A DNA stretch of 28,295 nt from Lachnospiraceae bacterium UBA3310 (GTDB lineage Bacteria; Bacillota; Clostridia; Lachnospirales; Lachnospiraceae): positions 1 through 28,295 of the forward strand of contig DESQ01000023.1 in the NCBI GenBank assembly GCA_002361355.1, read 5' to 3'. The first letter of the stretch is position 1. Each line of letters starts with the position of its first letter. The notes below the pieces were generated by a model, which was not told the DNA's origin, did no database searches, and saw only the letters and a program-made list of their open reading frames with translations. Of the stretch, positions 1 to 6,224 are shown in pieces. Made by a program: the position numbers and the translations under genes.

Positions 1-182
1 ACCTTATCTGCTGTTACAGGAAGAAAACAAGGGCTGAAACGGTGGCGGCAATCACCGCCGCCCTGCCCTACATGGAAACGGAGATACAGGAGCTTGCAGA
101 ACGCACAGCGGAAAAGCTGAAGCAACTGACCGAGGAAGAATTTGCCGGGCTTGTGTTCCTGCCTGCTGAAGATATGGAATAG
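1..182 (+). CDS. C-terminal part of a TTRAP-like transposon-transfer assisting protein (partial)
   Basis: The reading frame is open from the left edge (first full codon at position 3) to a TAG at 180-182, so the start lies outside the window. About 59 residues are visible: a hydrophobic start (LICCY), a basic turn, an acidic helical stretch (PYMETEIQELAERTAEKL) and the tail TEEEFAGLVFLPAEDME. This layout resembles, from memory, the small TTRAP family of Firmicutes conjugative transposons, whose members end in a similar 'LxxLTEEEFAxL' helix followed by an acidic tail. Its role in transfer is not well defined. A perfect-stem terminator follows directly. It marks the left side of the window as the interior of a mobile element. 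The family call rests on recollection of the pattern. Confidence 0.6.
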   Translation, partial: LICCYRKKTRAETVAAITAALPYMETEIQELAERTAEKLKQLTEEEFAGLVFLPAEDME

Positions 183-194
183 TTAAAAAATCGG

Positions 195-240
195 AAAAAG
201 GCAAGGTACAGCAAATTATTTTGTTGTACCTTGCCTTTTT
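195..240 (+). terminator. Intrinsic terminator after the TTRAP-like gene
   Basis: A perfect 16-base inverted repeat pairs 195-210 with 225-240 around a 14-base loop, and the 3' arm ends in five T. It closes the transcription unit of the upstream mobile-element gene. Because the A-run and T-run lie at the two outer ends of the stem, it could terminate in both directions. Confidence 0.85.
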
Positions 241-248
241 TGCAATTA

Positions 249-277
249 TTGACATAATATCTTTGCTATGGTAAAGT
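249..277 (+). promoter_or_regulatory. Promoter of the leader peptide / rRNA methyltransferase unit
   Basis: A consensus -35 box TTGACA (249-254) and a -10 box TAAAGT (272-277) are separated by the ideal 17 bases. Transcription would start near 284, just upstream of the leader ORF's ribosome-binding site (AAGGAGA, 293-299). Confidence 0.75.
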
Positions 278-306
278 ATGGTAGAAAACATTAAGGAGAA
301 ACCACT

Positions 307-333
307 ATGACACAATCTATCCGTTTAAGATAA
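307..333 (+). CDS. Leader peptide MTQSIRLR, probable macrolide-sensing attenuator ORF
   Basis: This is an eight-codon ORF (ATG 307, TAA 331) with a strong ribosome-binding site AAGGAGA eight bases upstream. The peptide MTQSIRLR is very close to the start of the ErmD leader peptide (known to begin MTHSMRLR), whose Arg-x-Arg motif makes macrolide-bound ribosomes stall. Three intrinsic terminators follow before the methyltransferase start. The inferred role is drug-dependent stalling at codons 6 to 8, which covers the 5' arm of the first terminator (starts at 338) and allows read-through. The ORF and ribosome-binding site are seen directly; stalling is inferred from the ErmDL analogy. Confidence 0.75.
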   Translation: MTQSIRLR

Positions 334-337
334 GATA

Positions 338-399
338 AGTAGAACAATAATAAAAGTAGACTTCCATTTCATAAAATGGCTTTTTTGTTGTACTTTTTT
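338..399 (+). terminator. First attenuator terminator after the leader ORF
   Basis: 338-347 pairs with 385-394 (9 of 10 positions). Inside it 352-356 pairs with 380-384 and 364-369 pairs with 374-379, and a run of T follows at 394-399. The 5' arm begins only five bases after the leader stop codon, so a ribosome stalled on the last leader codons would mask it. This suits transcription attenuation. Confidence 0.6.
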
Positions 400-429
400 A
401 TGGATAGAATAATTATATGATTATGTGTC

Positions 430-458
430 AAGGTGTAAGATAATAACTATACCTTTTT
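430..458 (+). terminator. Second terminator in the methyltransferase leader
   Basis: 430-437 pairs with 448-455 (eight pairs, one G-U) around a 10-base loop, and the 3' arm runs into a T-run ending at 458. It is weaker than the next hairpin, but has the right form for an intrinsic terminator. Confidence 0.55.
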
Positions 459-481
459 ATTGTATTGTCTATCGTATATTT

Positions 482-523
482 GCAGACTTAAAGCCTTTTC
501 ATGCTGATTAAGTCTGCTTTTTT
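482..523 (+). terminator. Third terminator in the methyltransferase leader
   Basis: This is a perfect ten-base stem (482-491 with 508-517), a 16-base loop and six T (518-523). It lies 70 bases before the methyltransferase start codon, so it must be read through for expression. Together with the two hairpins upstream it makes a serial attenuator. The stretch 334-593 holds no other gene. Confidence 0.8.
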
Positions 524-593
524 AATGTAAATTTCTAAAATATAATACAGAACAGGAAAAATAATCTCTTTTCACCTGTTAGAAAGGTAAAAA

Positions 594-1421
594 ATGAACG
601 CAAAAAAAATTGAAAAATTTTATGATATACAGGGACTCTTTCAATGTCCATTATGTAACAAATCAATGTTTTTTGAAAATAACAGTATTGTATGTGGCAA
701 TCACCATTGTTTTGATGTTTCAAAAAAAGGGTATATAAATTTTATACCGCAACAAAAGGAACTGAAAGGGTATGATAAAACATTTTTTGAGAACCGCCAT
801 GAAATATTTAATATGGGGATTTACAATCATATTCTGTATGGAATAAATCAAATTCTCTTAGAAAAACAAGAAGCAGAATATGTTATTGACGCAGGCTGCG
901 GTGAGGGATATTACGCTAAAAATCTTAAAGGAATGAATAAAATTATTGCCTTAGACATATCCAAAGAAGCTATCAAAATTAGTGCCAATGGTAATAATAA
1001 TATTTATTGGCTAGTAGCAGATATTACCAATCTTCCTATACGGTCTAATAGCATTGATTGTTTACTGAATATTTTTACGCCTGCTAATTATAGTGAATTT
1101 CTGCGAATAATGAAAGGAAACGGAATTATCATAAAAGCCATTCCCGGAAATTCACATTTAATTGAATTACGCCAAGCCGTAAAACAATATATTCATAAAG
1201 AAGCATACTCTAACCAAAATGTTATGGACTACTTTAAAAAATATTTTAAAATTATAAATCACTTGCATTTATCACAAACATTTCCCATAACAGCAGAGCA
1301 GGCAATAAAACTGTATCAAATGACGCCACTTCTTTTCAATGTTAAAAAAAGTATTTTAGATACTTGTAGTATTTCACATATTACGATTGAAGCGGAAATT
1401 TTAGTAGGAAAACGCATTTAA
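594..1421 (+). CDS. RlmA/TlrB-family 23S rRNA (guanine-N1) methyltransferase
   Basis: The 275-residue product matches RlmA proteins in length and layout. An N-terminal zinc finger has C18, C21, C34 and H38 (CPLC... CGNHHCFD), followed by the family's 'KKGYINFIP' segment, and a Rossmann SAM-binding motif (VIDAGCGEGYY) lies near residue 98. RlmA(I) methylates G745 and RlmA(II)/TlrB methylates G748 in 23S rRNA. The G748 modification contributes to resistance to tylosin-class macrolides. The ribosome-binding site is AAAGG at 583-587, six bases before ATG. The gene is much more AT-rich than its surroundings, which suggests recent acquisition as cargo. The leader ORF and terminators upstream suggest drug-inducible expression. 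Whether it acts on G745 or G748 cannot be read from the sequence. Confidence 0.85.
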   Translation: MNAKKIEKFYDIQGLFQCPLCNKSMFFENNSIVCGNHHCFDVSKKGYINFIPQQKELKGYDKTFFENRHEIFNMGIYNHILYGINQILLEKQEAEYVIDAGCGEGYYAKNLKGMNKIIALDISKEAIKISANGNNNIYWLVADITNLPIRSNSIDCLLNIFTPANYSEFLRIMKGNGIIIKAIPGNSHLIELRQAVKQYIHKEAYSNQNVMDYFKKYFKIINHLHLSQTFPITAEQAIKLYQMTPLLFNVKKSILDTCSISHITIEAEILVGKRI

Positions 1422-1448
1422 TTCAATTATGCAAATTAGGAGATGATT

Positions 1449-1865
1449 TTGGGGAAAATAATAATAATAAAAACTGATGACCCCGATGATATGTTGTTTC
1501 AAAAAATTGTATCTCTCCTATCAATTTCCAATGAAAAAATAGAATTGATACACGCCAATTCCGCAAATGTCTTATCATTTCCGGGATTAGAAATACAACA
1601 ACATCAACGCCGGGTACTTCGGGACGGAAAGGACATAAGCCTAACCCGCCTTGAATATAGCACTCTTGTATTCCTTGCTTCCAATCCCGGCATTGTCCTC
1701 ACACGGTCACAAATTTTTGAAACCGTCTGGAACATGGATAGCAATAGCTGCCATTCAAACGTAGGTAACGTGATTTGCAACTTGCGGAAAAAAATAGAGC
1801 CGGACAGCAAAAATCCGACCTACATAAAAACCGTGTTAGGTGTCGGCTATAAATTCAGCGGATAA
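1449..1865 (+). CDS. Orphan OmpR/PhoB-type winged-helix regulator without receiver domain
   Basis: The frame is open from ATG 1443, but AGGAG (1438-1442) touches that ATG directly. The in-frame TTG at 1449 has a proper six-base spacing, so I chose it (138 residues). The last ~95 residues form a typical OmpR/PhoB winged helix: 'LEIQQHQRRVLRDGKDISLTR' start, 'RLEYSTLVFLASNPG', recognition-helix region 'SNVGNVICNLRKKIEP' and the C-terminal hairpin 'IKTVLGVGYKFSG'. The first ~45 residues are too short for a phospho-receiver and lack its Asp/Lys pattern, so phosphorylation control is unlikely. It lies 27 bases after the methyltransferase and may share its transcript. Its target is unknown. Confidence 0.75.
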   Translation: MGKIIIIKTDDPDDMLFQKIVSLLSISNEKIELIHANSANVLSFPGLEIQQHQRRVLRDGKDISLTRLEYSTLVFLASNPGIVLTRSQIFETVWNMDSNSCHSNVGNVICNLRKKIEPDSKNPTYIKTVLGVGYKFSG

Positions 1866-1866
1866 G

Positions 1867-1913
1867 CACCGGGGAATGACGATTGATACATTGTCATTCC
1901 CCGGTGTCTTTTT
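1867..1913 (+). terminator. Terminator after the winged-helix regulator
   Basis: A perfect 14-base stem (1867-1880 with 1893-1906) with a 12-base loop is followed by TCTTTTT. It ends the methyltransferase/regulator unit and faces the 3' end of the relaxase gene on the other strand. Confidence 0.9.
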
Positions 1914-2034
1914 CTGCCTTTGCGGACGCTTAGAAGCCATTTTCCGGGCAGCTATGGTATTTTCCCTGCCTATGCTGTAAAACGCCCCGGAAATGCCCTT
2001 AAAACGCCGTACACGCCCACCCTAGCTGTCCGCA

Positions 2035-3381
2035 TTACCTAACTGTTTCCTTTTCCCGTTCCGGCTGCTTCGCCTGCCGCAAGATACTGTCAACATTCTG
2101 CTTGATTGTGTCGTACTGCTTTACTTTCTTTTTCAGCTTCCCGTACTCTTGATACAGTTTATCTTTTTTCTCCGTAAGCTCCTTGTACTCCGAGTGCAGC
2201 TTTTTGAAGTCTGGCAGCTTCCCGCCGTTTCTTGCCGCCTGCAATGTCTTAGCGGCGGCTTCGTGAATGATAATGCTGCTTTCATTCCCCCGCAGGAACT
2301 TTTCTTTGTCCTTTGCCTTTTTGTACTGCATATAGACCGCCTTTGTCTGTTGGTATGCGGATATGTTTTTCATCAGCAGGGATATGTCGGACAGCCGCTT
2401 TTCCAATCCTTTCAGCGTGGCGGCGGTCTGTTCGCTCTCCGTATGCACTTCATCAAGAACCGCCTGCAACTGTTCATACTCTGAAATGTCATGCTCCGTT
2501 AGGAAATTCAAAGTCTTTGCCGCCTGCTTCAAGTTGTGTATCTTCGCCCACTGTTCATAGCCTTTGCTTTCCGCTGCCTTGATACTGTTCTGAATGTCTA
2601 TCGGCATGGAGATACCCGCTTTTTCCTGCCTTAACGCTTTCGGCTTCGCCCGGTATGTCCCGGCAATCCTCTCTGTTATGGCTTCCACGGTGTACGCTTC
2701 TCCCAACGTCTTAGAGCGTGTGAAGCGTTCCTGTCCCGGCGCACGGAATGAAATGTATTTCCCCCGCTTTATCTCATAGCCCGCCGCTTCCATGAGCCGC
2801 AGGAAATCTTCAAAATCTTTCGCTTTGGGGATTGTATCATCAATCACGGCTTTCAGCTTTGCTTTCCAACTTGTCCCTTTACGTTCAGCGTCCCATTCCG
2901 CATACTTCTTTCCTTTGTCCTGCCCCGGCGTGACGACTGACAAGCCGTGTTCCCTGCACAGCCGATCACTCTCATTGCGTATCTGGTAATAGCTTTTCTT
3001 ATTGGAAACATACTTGCGGTGTGTTGTAAAGTCAACCGCACAAAATATGATGTGGTTATGGATATGCCCCTTGTCTATGTGGGTAGTAAGCACATACTCA
3101 TATCTGCCGCCGAGAACCTTGTCCGCAAGCTCTTTTCCTATGCGGTGGGCTTCCTCATAGCTGACCTCTCCGGGCGCAAAAGACTGAATTAAATGGTGTC
3201 CGAGATTATCCCCCTTATCCCTTGCCTTTGACAATGTAAAGCCAAACTCTATATCTGCCGTTTGGTACGAGCAGCCATAGGAGGAAATCAAAATCTGATT
3301 GTCTGTCTTGTCGGGATTGCAGATATAATCTATCGCCTTATTCAGCGTAGTTTTGATAGGGTGTATCTTTGTAACTGCCAT
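2035..3381 (-). CDS. MobA/VirD2-type (MOB_P) relaxase
   Basis: The 448-residue protein starts MAVTKIHPIKTTLNKAIDYI, typical of Firmicutes MobA/VirD2 relaxases. The metal-binding histidine motif is seen near residues 103-112 (HIDKGHIHNHIIF, the HxHxxN pattern). The C-terminal half (about 280-440) is rich in Lys/Glu heptads and is likely coiled coil. Relaxases nick one strand at oriT and carry it into the recipient. The start overlaps the upstream mobC gene by about 40 bases, pointing to translational coupling, and the ATG itself has only a weak ribosome-binding site. The oriT-like DNA lies just upstream of mobC. No coupling protein is visible here; the rest of the transfer system may lie left of the window. 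Confidence 0.9.
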   Translation of the reverse strand: MAVTKIHPIKTTLNKAIDYICNPDKTDNQILISSYGCSYQTADIEFGFTLSKARDKGDNLGHHLIQSFAPGEVSYEEAHRIGKELADKVLGGRYEYVLTTHIDKGHIHNHIIFCAVDFTTHRKYVSNKKSYYQIRNESDRLCREHGLSVVTPGQDKGKKYAEWDAERKGTSWKAKLKAVIDDTIPKAKDFEDFLRLMEAAGYEIKRGKYISFRAPGQERFTRSKTLGEAYTVEAITERIAGTYRAKPKALRQEKAGISMPIDIQNSIKAAESKGYEQWAKIHNLKQAAKTLNFLTEHDISEYEQLQAVLDEVHTESEQTAATLKGLEKRLSDISLLMKNISAYQQTKAVYMQYKKAKDKEKFLRGNESSIIIHEAAAKTLQAARNGGKLPDFKKLHSEYKELTEKKDKLYQEYGKLKKKVKQYDTIKQNVDSILRQAKQPEREKETVR

Positions 3382-3671
3382 ATCTTTTCTAAAGCCCCCT
3401 TTATTTCTTCCAAGTCCTCTTTGTAGGCGTTCCCGGTGGAATTGACCCGCCTTGCTATCTGGTTCACGTTCACGCCGACTTTCTGTATCTCTGCCGTCTG
3501 CTCCTTGATTGCCGAATAGTCTAACTGTATGATGTAGCCGTCAATCGCCATTTTCCGCAGGTATGCCCCCAAGTTGTCCGTTTGCAGCAGCTTCATTTTT
3601 TCCTCAATCAATATGCGCTCCTGTTCCGTTACATAAAATTTCAACTGGATAGCCCGTTTTCTCTCTGCCAT
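3342..3671 (-). CDS. mobC: MobC-like relaxosome accessory protein
   Basis: The frame is open further upstream, but ATG at 3671 has AAAGGA nine bases before it and gives the usual family start MAERKRAIQLKFYVTEQE; the extra 37 residues upstream are Pro/Gly-rich and unlikely to be real. The 109-residue product has the MobC (PF05713) signature 'VNVNQIARRVNSTG' followed by a C-terminal helix. MobC proteins bind oriT and open the DNA for the relaxase. It overlaps the relaxase start and reads away from the putative oriT at about 3700-3830. Confidence 0.85.
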   Translation of the reverse strand: MAERKRAIQLKFYVTEQERILIEEKMKLLQTDNLGAYLRKMAIDGYIIQLDYSAIKEQTAEIQKVGVNVNQIARRVNSTGNAYKEDLEEIKGALEKIWQLQRYTLSKLR

Positions 3672-3699
3672 AGCTCCGCTTCCTTTCCGTTTTTTCAGA

Positions 3700-3830
3700 G
3701 GGTTTGGGACACTTCCCAACAAGCATTTTTCACGCCCGGACGGTACGCCGGAAACGGGAAAAATACGGGATTGGGTACTCAATCCCTATGCTTGCTATTC
3801 TTCCCCCTATCCTTACTACGCACTGGAAGC
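3700..3830. other. Putative origin of transfer (oriT) with IncP-like nic core
   Basis: This non-coding DNA upstream of mobC is dense in inverted repeats: 3704-3709 with 3714-3719; 3720-3726 with 3788-3794; 3767-3773 with 3780-3786. Next to them is CCTATCCTTAC (3806-3816), which resembles the nic region of IncP/Ti systems (TATCCTG). MOB_P relaxases act at such sites, and oriT commonly lies beside mobC. A 23-base copy of the nic-like core (3806-3828) occurs inverted at 5117-5139. The rest of the gap up to 4005 shows no gene. The nick position is an inference. Confidence 0.55.
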
Positions 3831-4005
3831 CCCAAATGGCAAGCTATAAGAAAAGATTTTGAAAAATAATCAAAAGAAAAGAGGGGAAGCCGATTTTTTT
3901 ATGGCTTTCCCTCTTAGCTGACCCATAAGCAGGAACGGGCGGCGGGTGCAAGGGCGGGCGTTCTTTGCCCGTGCATTTTACCCTTGCGGCTGCCGCCTGT
4001 TTCTG

Positions 4006-4191
4006 CTACCCGGCGTTGCCCGGTAACTTCGTGATTGTTATTTTGTTTTCCTCACAATCCACCTGTATATTGTCCCCTACGCAAAAGCCGAGAGCCTTTA
4101 GCCATTGCCCCTCAAACTTAATCTGCGGGATAGTCTGGTAGGATTTGTTTGTCGCCCCGTACACTTTTAATTTCCTGCTTTTTTCTTCCAT
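4006..4191 (-). CDS. SymE-like small protein (AbrB-fold type)
   Basis: ATG 4191 is preceded by AGGGGG, giving 61 residues; a longer TTG-started form (from 4224) has no ribosome-binding site. The core 'IPQIKFEGQWLKALGFCVGDNIQVDCEENKITI' follows the SymE_toxin (PF08845) pattern: a beta-strand, then 'G.WL..AGF..G..' and acidic strands. SymE in E. coli is an SOS-linked toxin with an AbrB-like fold, but many family members in mobile elements may simply be DNA- or RNA-binding proteins. It starts 7 bases after the stop of the 51-residue ORF upstream, so the two are probably co-translated. Confidence 0.7.
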   Translation of the reverse strand: MEEKSRKLKVYGATNKSYQTIPQIKFEGQWLKALGFCVGDNIQVDCEENKITITKLPGNAG

Positions 4192-4198
4192 ATGCCCC

Positions 4199-4354
4199 CT
4201 ATACTTCCCGGCACTCAATTTCAAACACGCTGCCGTCTGCCATGCTTAACTGGAACGTGTTTAATTTATCTTTTGTTTCAATGTCTGCGAGCGTATCAAC
4301 GTCTACCTCATTCAGCAAGTTAAACAGCCAGTCCTTAAAATCGTTCAGTGTCAT
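4199..4354 (-). CDS. 51-residue protein of unknown function
   Basis: ATG 4354 has a clean ribosome-binding site (AAAGGAGAT, about 4361-4369) and the frame runs to TAG at 4199-4201. The product begins MTLNDFKDWLFNLLNEVDVD and ends with a two-strand-like segment (TFQLSMADGSVFEIECREV). It is acidic and has no membrane segment. Together with the SymE-like gene starting 7 bases downstream it forms a two-gene unit that reads toward mobC. No function is recognised. The good ribosome-binding site, tight spacing and coding-like composition support a real gene. Confidence 0.65.
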   Translation of the reverse strand: MTLNDFKDWLFNLLNEVDVDTLADIETKDKLNTFQLSMADGSVFEIECREV

Positions 4355-4378
4355 GTTTTATCTCCTTTCGTGAATTGT

Positions 4379-4402
4379 ATAGTGTCATTGCACGAACACT
4401 AT
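4379..4402. promoter_or_regulatory. Palindromic operator candidate in the divergent intergenic region
   Basis: ATAGTGT (4379-4385) and ACACTAT (4396-4402) form a perfect 7-base inverted repeat with a 10-base spacer. It sits between the minus-strand small-ORF/SymE-like unit and the plus-strand XRE regulator. An operator for that regulator is the simplest reading; no binding evidence exists. Confidence 0.4.
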
Positions 4403-4471
4403 CATAGAGCTAATTTTACATGGATAATTGACTTTATACAAGTACCAATCTGAAAAAAGGCAGGCGAAAAA

Positions 4472-4684
4472 ATGATAAAATATGACCGTCTTTGGGAAAC
4501 CATGAAGAAAAGGGGCGTGACGCAATACGACCTCTACACATACCACAACGTAAACCGTTCCCAACTGGATAGGCTGCGGAAGAATAAGAATGTGCAGACC
4601 AACACGATAGACAAGCTATGTAACATTCTGCATTGCAATGTTGAGGATATAATGGAGCATATTGATGATGATAACCTTTTCTGA
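4472..4684 (+). CDS. XRE (Cro/C1-type) helix-turn-helix regulator
   Basis: The 70-residue product is a single HTH domain of the small XRE type common in Firmicutes mobile elements: helix 'YDRLWETMKKRGVTQYDLYTYHNVNRSQLDRLRKNKNVQTNTIDKLCNILHCNVEDIMEHI'. The recognition helix is the 'NVNRSQLDRLRK' part, and the end 'C.ILHCNVEDIME' is characteristic. It probably represses its own promoter and the divergent SymE-like unit. The strong terminator 23 bases downstream shows it is monocistronic. Confidence 0.85.
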   Translation: MIKYDRLWETMKKRGVTQYDLYTYHNVNRSQLDRLRKNKNVQTNTIDKLCNILHCNVEDIMEHIDDDNLF

Positions 4685-4706
4685 TTAGCGACAAAAAAGT
4701 ACACGG

Positions 4707-4735
4707 GCAGCCGGGACAGTTCCGGCTGCTTTTTT
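4707..4735 (+). terminator. Terminator after the XRE regulator
   Basis: An eight-base GC-rich stem (4707-4714 with 4722-4729), a 7-base loop and a T-run at 4730-4735. Confidence 0.85.
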
Positions 4736-4759
4736 CTTTGCCAGTCCCTTTCATTCTGC

Positions 4760-4791
4760 CGCCGCAGGGCTTCCCCACAGCGGCGTTTTTT
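4760..4791 (+). terminator. Second hairpin-plus-T-run after the XRE regulator
   Basis: CGCCGC (4760-4765) pairs with GCGGCG (4780-4785), with six T directly after. It probably backs up the first terminator. Confidence 0.6.
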
Positions 4792-5187
4792 CTTTTCCCC
4801 ATGCGGAAAATGTCTTTCTTTGCAGAAAACCTTAATGCAATCGTGATAGAAAACTGATAGAAACGTGATATTGGGACTGTAATATTTTTACTGGAAAGCG
4901 GCACAAGCCCTTTCCAAAAAAATCTAGGAGGTGCAGCCAATCCGTAAAAAAATTTTTAATGGCAGGTACACCCGAAAACACGCCCCGTATTTTGCACGGG
5001 AAACAGCGATTTACCAACGAAAACACCCCATTCAACACACCCGACTGACAACCACTTGCAGCCGGGCTTTTTTTAACTTTTTAAAATTTTTTTTGAAAAA
5101 GTTTGCCTGTTTTCCTTTCCAGTGCGTAGTAAGGATAGGAGCGAATAAAAACACCGGGCTTTCCCGCAGGCATGGGGAGGTGGAAAC
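4792..5187. other. Non-coding stretch upstream of the sigma-like gene
   Basis: About 400 bases without a convincing gene. Seen here: three TGATA units at an exact 11-base period (4844, 4855, 4866); an isolated AGGAGG (4926-4931) with no start codon at a usable distance; a T-rich run (5068-5096); an inverted copy of the oriT-like 23-base core (5117-5139); and a small hairpin (5155-5158 with 5163-5166) just before the GGGGAGGTG ribosome-binding site of the next gene. Confidence 0.6.
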
Positions 5188-5613
5188 ATGAAGCCAGACC
5201 CAAAAGAGGAACACAAGGAGCATACCTTTGACAGCTATTGCAAACGCATTTTAAAGAACGAGAGAAACGACTACCACAGACGGCTTAATGTACTTACGAA
5301 ACATGAAATACCCCTCTCCGAGCTGCCGCAGGAGATACTTGAACAGTTAGCCGTATGGGACGAGTATTTCAAAGATACATACCGTTTTGAAGCGAAAGGC
5401 ATTGAGATTTTCGTTGCGAACGGGCTTTTAGCCGAAGCACTAAAGACCTTGCCGCAGGACAGGCTTGAAATCGTCCTGCTGCATTACTTTTTAGGAATGA
5501 GCGACCCGGAAATCGCAGCGCACTTAAACCTTGTGCGCCGGACAGTAGCCTACCGCCGGACAAGCTCATTGCAGGAACTAAAAAAATTTATGGAGGGAAA
5601 AGCTGATGAATGA
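5188..5613 (+). CDS. Sigma-70 region-4-like regulator of a conjugative element
   Basis: The 141-residue product has a charged N-terminus and a C-terminal sigma-70 region 4-like HTH: 'LAEALKTLPQDRLEIVLLHYFLGMSDPEIAAHLNLVRRTVAYRRTSSLQELKKFM' (about 82-136). Proteins of this type occur in Tn916-related and Tn1549-related elements just before an Orf8-type gene and are thought to control transfer or excision genes. The ribosome-binding site GGGGAGGTG precedes ATG 5188. The end overlaps the next gene by eight bases. There is no region 2, so it is not a full sigma factor. Confidence 0.8.
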   Translation: MKPDPKEEHKEHTFDSYCKRILKNERNDYHRRLNVLTKHEIPLSELPQEILEQLAVWDEYFKDTYRFEAKGIEIFVANGLLAEALKTLPQDRLEIVLLHYFLGMSDPEIAAHLNLVRRTVAYRRTSSLQELKKFMEGKADE

Positions 5614-5866
5614 AACGACTGCAAACACACCACACTTACACGGCGGCAGGGGCTTACTCCCTTATTCCGTGATTGTGGCGGCTGTTTCCGGGAGCGTGGA
5701 CGCTATGAACACAGTGTTAAAGCATTTCGAGGGCTACATTGCCGCACTGTCAACACGCACCATGTATGACGAAGCAGGAAACCCCCACCCGTGGGTAGAC
5801 GAGGAACTCCGCCGCCGACTGGAAACCAAGCTAATCATAACAGTTATGACCTTTAGCGTGGCTTAA
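5606..5866 (+). CDS. Orf8-type helix-turn-helix protein (HTH_16 family)
   Basis: This 86-residue protein overlaps the sigma-like gene by eight bases and uses a GGAGGG site inside that gene. The pattern 'PYSVIVAAVSGSVDAMNTVLKHFEGYIAALSTR ... DEELRRRLETKLIITVMTF' matches the HTH_16/Tn916 Orf8 family, a short helical DNA-binding protein next to the excision/integration functions. The sigma-like/Orf8 pair is a hallmark of Tn916-like regulatory modules. No own promoter is seen, so it depends on the upstream gene. Confidence 0.8.
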   Translation: MNETTANTPHLHGGRGLLPYSVIVAAVSGSVDAMNTVLKHFEGYIAALSTRTMYDEAGNPHPWVDEELRRRLETKLIITVMTFSVA

Positions 5867-5929
5867 AGGGCAGAGCAAAAAGAGGACAGAAAGCACGGGC
5901 GGGTTTGCCGCCCGCTGTTTCTTGCCATT

Positions 5930-6224
5930 CCGCAAAAGTACATCAATATGGTGTGCCTTTGCGGGCTGACAAGCCCCAAGAACTTTGACAAAGAAAGCGC
6001 ATGACGCAGCATAGGGCAAACGGACACGTTCAATGTGCGGCGAGCCTGCGGGCTGATACGCCAAGACCCCCGGCAAGGGGCGAGCGATACTATCAGTGAA
6101 CCGCAGGCGGCAATGTGGAAACTGCCGCCGCCATGACCCGCACATTGGTATAATGATACACCCGTATGACACGGCTACTCACAAGAATGAGAGGGGTGCA
6201 AGTCCCGTGGAGCTGCCAAGCCGT
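5930..6224 (+). ncRNA. Highly structured non-coding RNA candidate (possibly HEARO/IscB omega-RNA-like)
   Basis: No gene fits this ~300-base stretch, but many perfect long-range pairings are visible: 5930-5936 with 5958-5964; 5963-5967 with 5972-5976 (alternative); 6031-6040 with 6138-6147 (ten pairs); nested inside it 6044-6051 with 6101-6108, 6053-6058 with 6091-6096 and 6067-6070 with 6077-6080; 6106-6112 with 6123-6129; and 6171-6176 with 6219-6224. Such nested stems are far beyond chance. Elements like GGGCTGACAAGCCC and GGGCTGATACGCC recall HEARO/omega-RNAs, the guide RNAs of IscB nucleases, but that is recollection and no IscB gene is present. An extended -10 (TGGTATAAT, 6146-6154) may separate the 3' hairpin as the leader of the next gene. 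Strand is inferred. Confidence 0.55.

Noticed and set aside
4959..5048. 29-residue ORF starting MAGTPENTPRIL
   Set aside because: Coding-like composition but no ribosome-binding site within a usable distance; kept only as a remote possibility.
4931..5191. Plus-strand 86-codon ORF with GTG start after AGGAGG
   Set aside because: The ribosome-binding site touches the GTG, the frame runs through a T-rich tract and the oriT-like core, and the protein looks random and very basic.
5930..6224. Group II intron remnant
   Set aside because: GGGGTGCAAGTCCC recalls intron domain I, but there is no reverse transcriptase, no recognisable 5' GUGYG end and no domain V; the HEARO-like reading fits better, though unproven.
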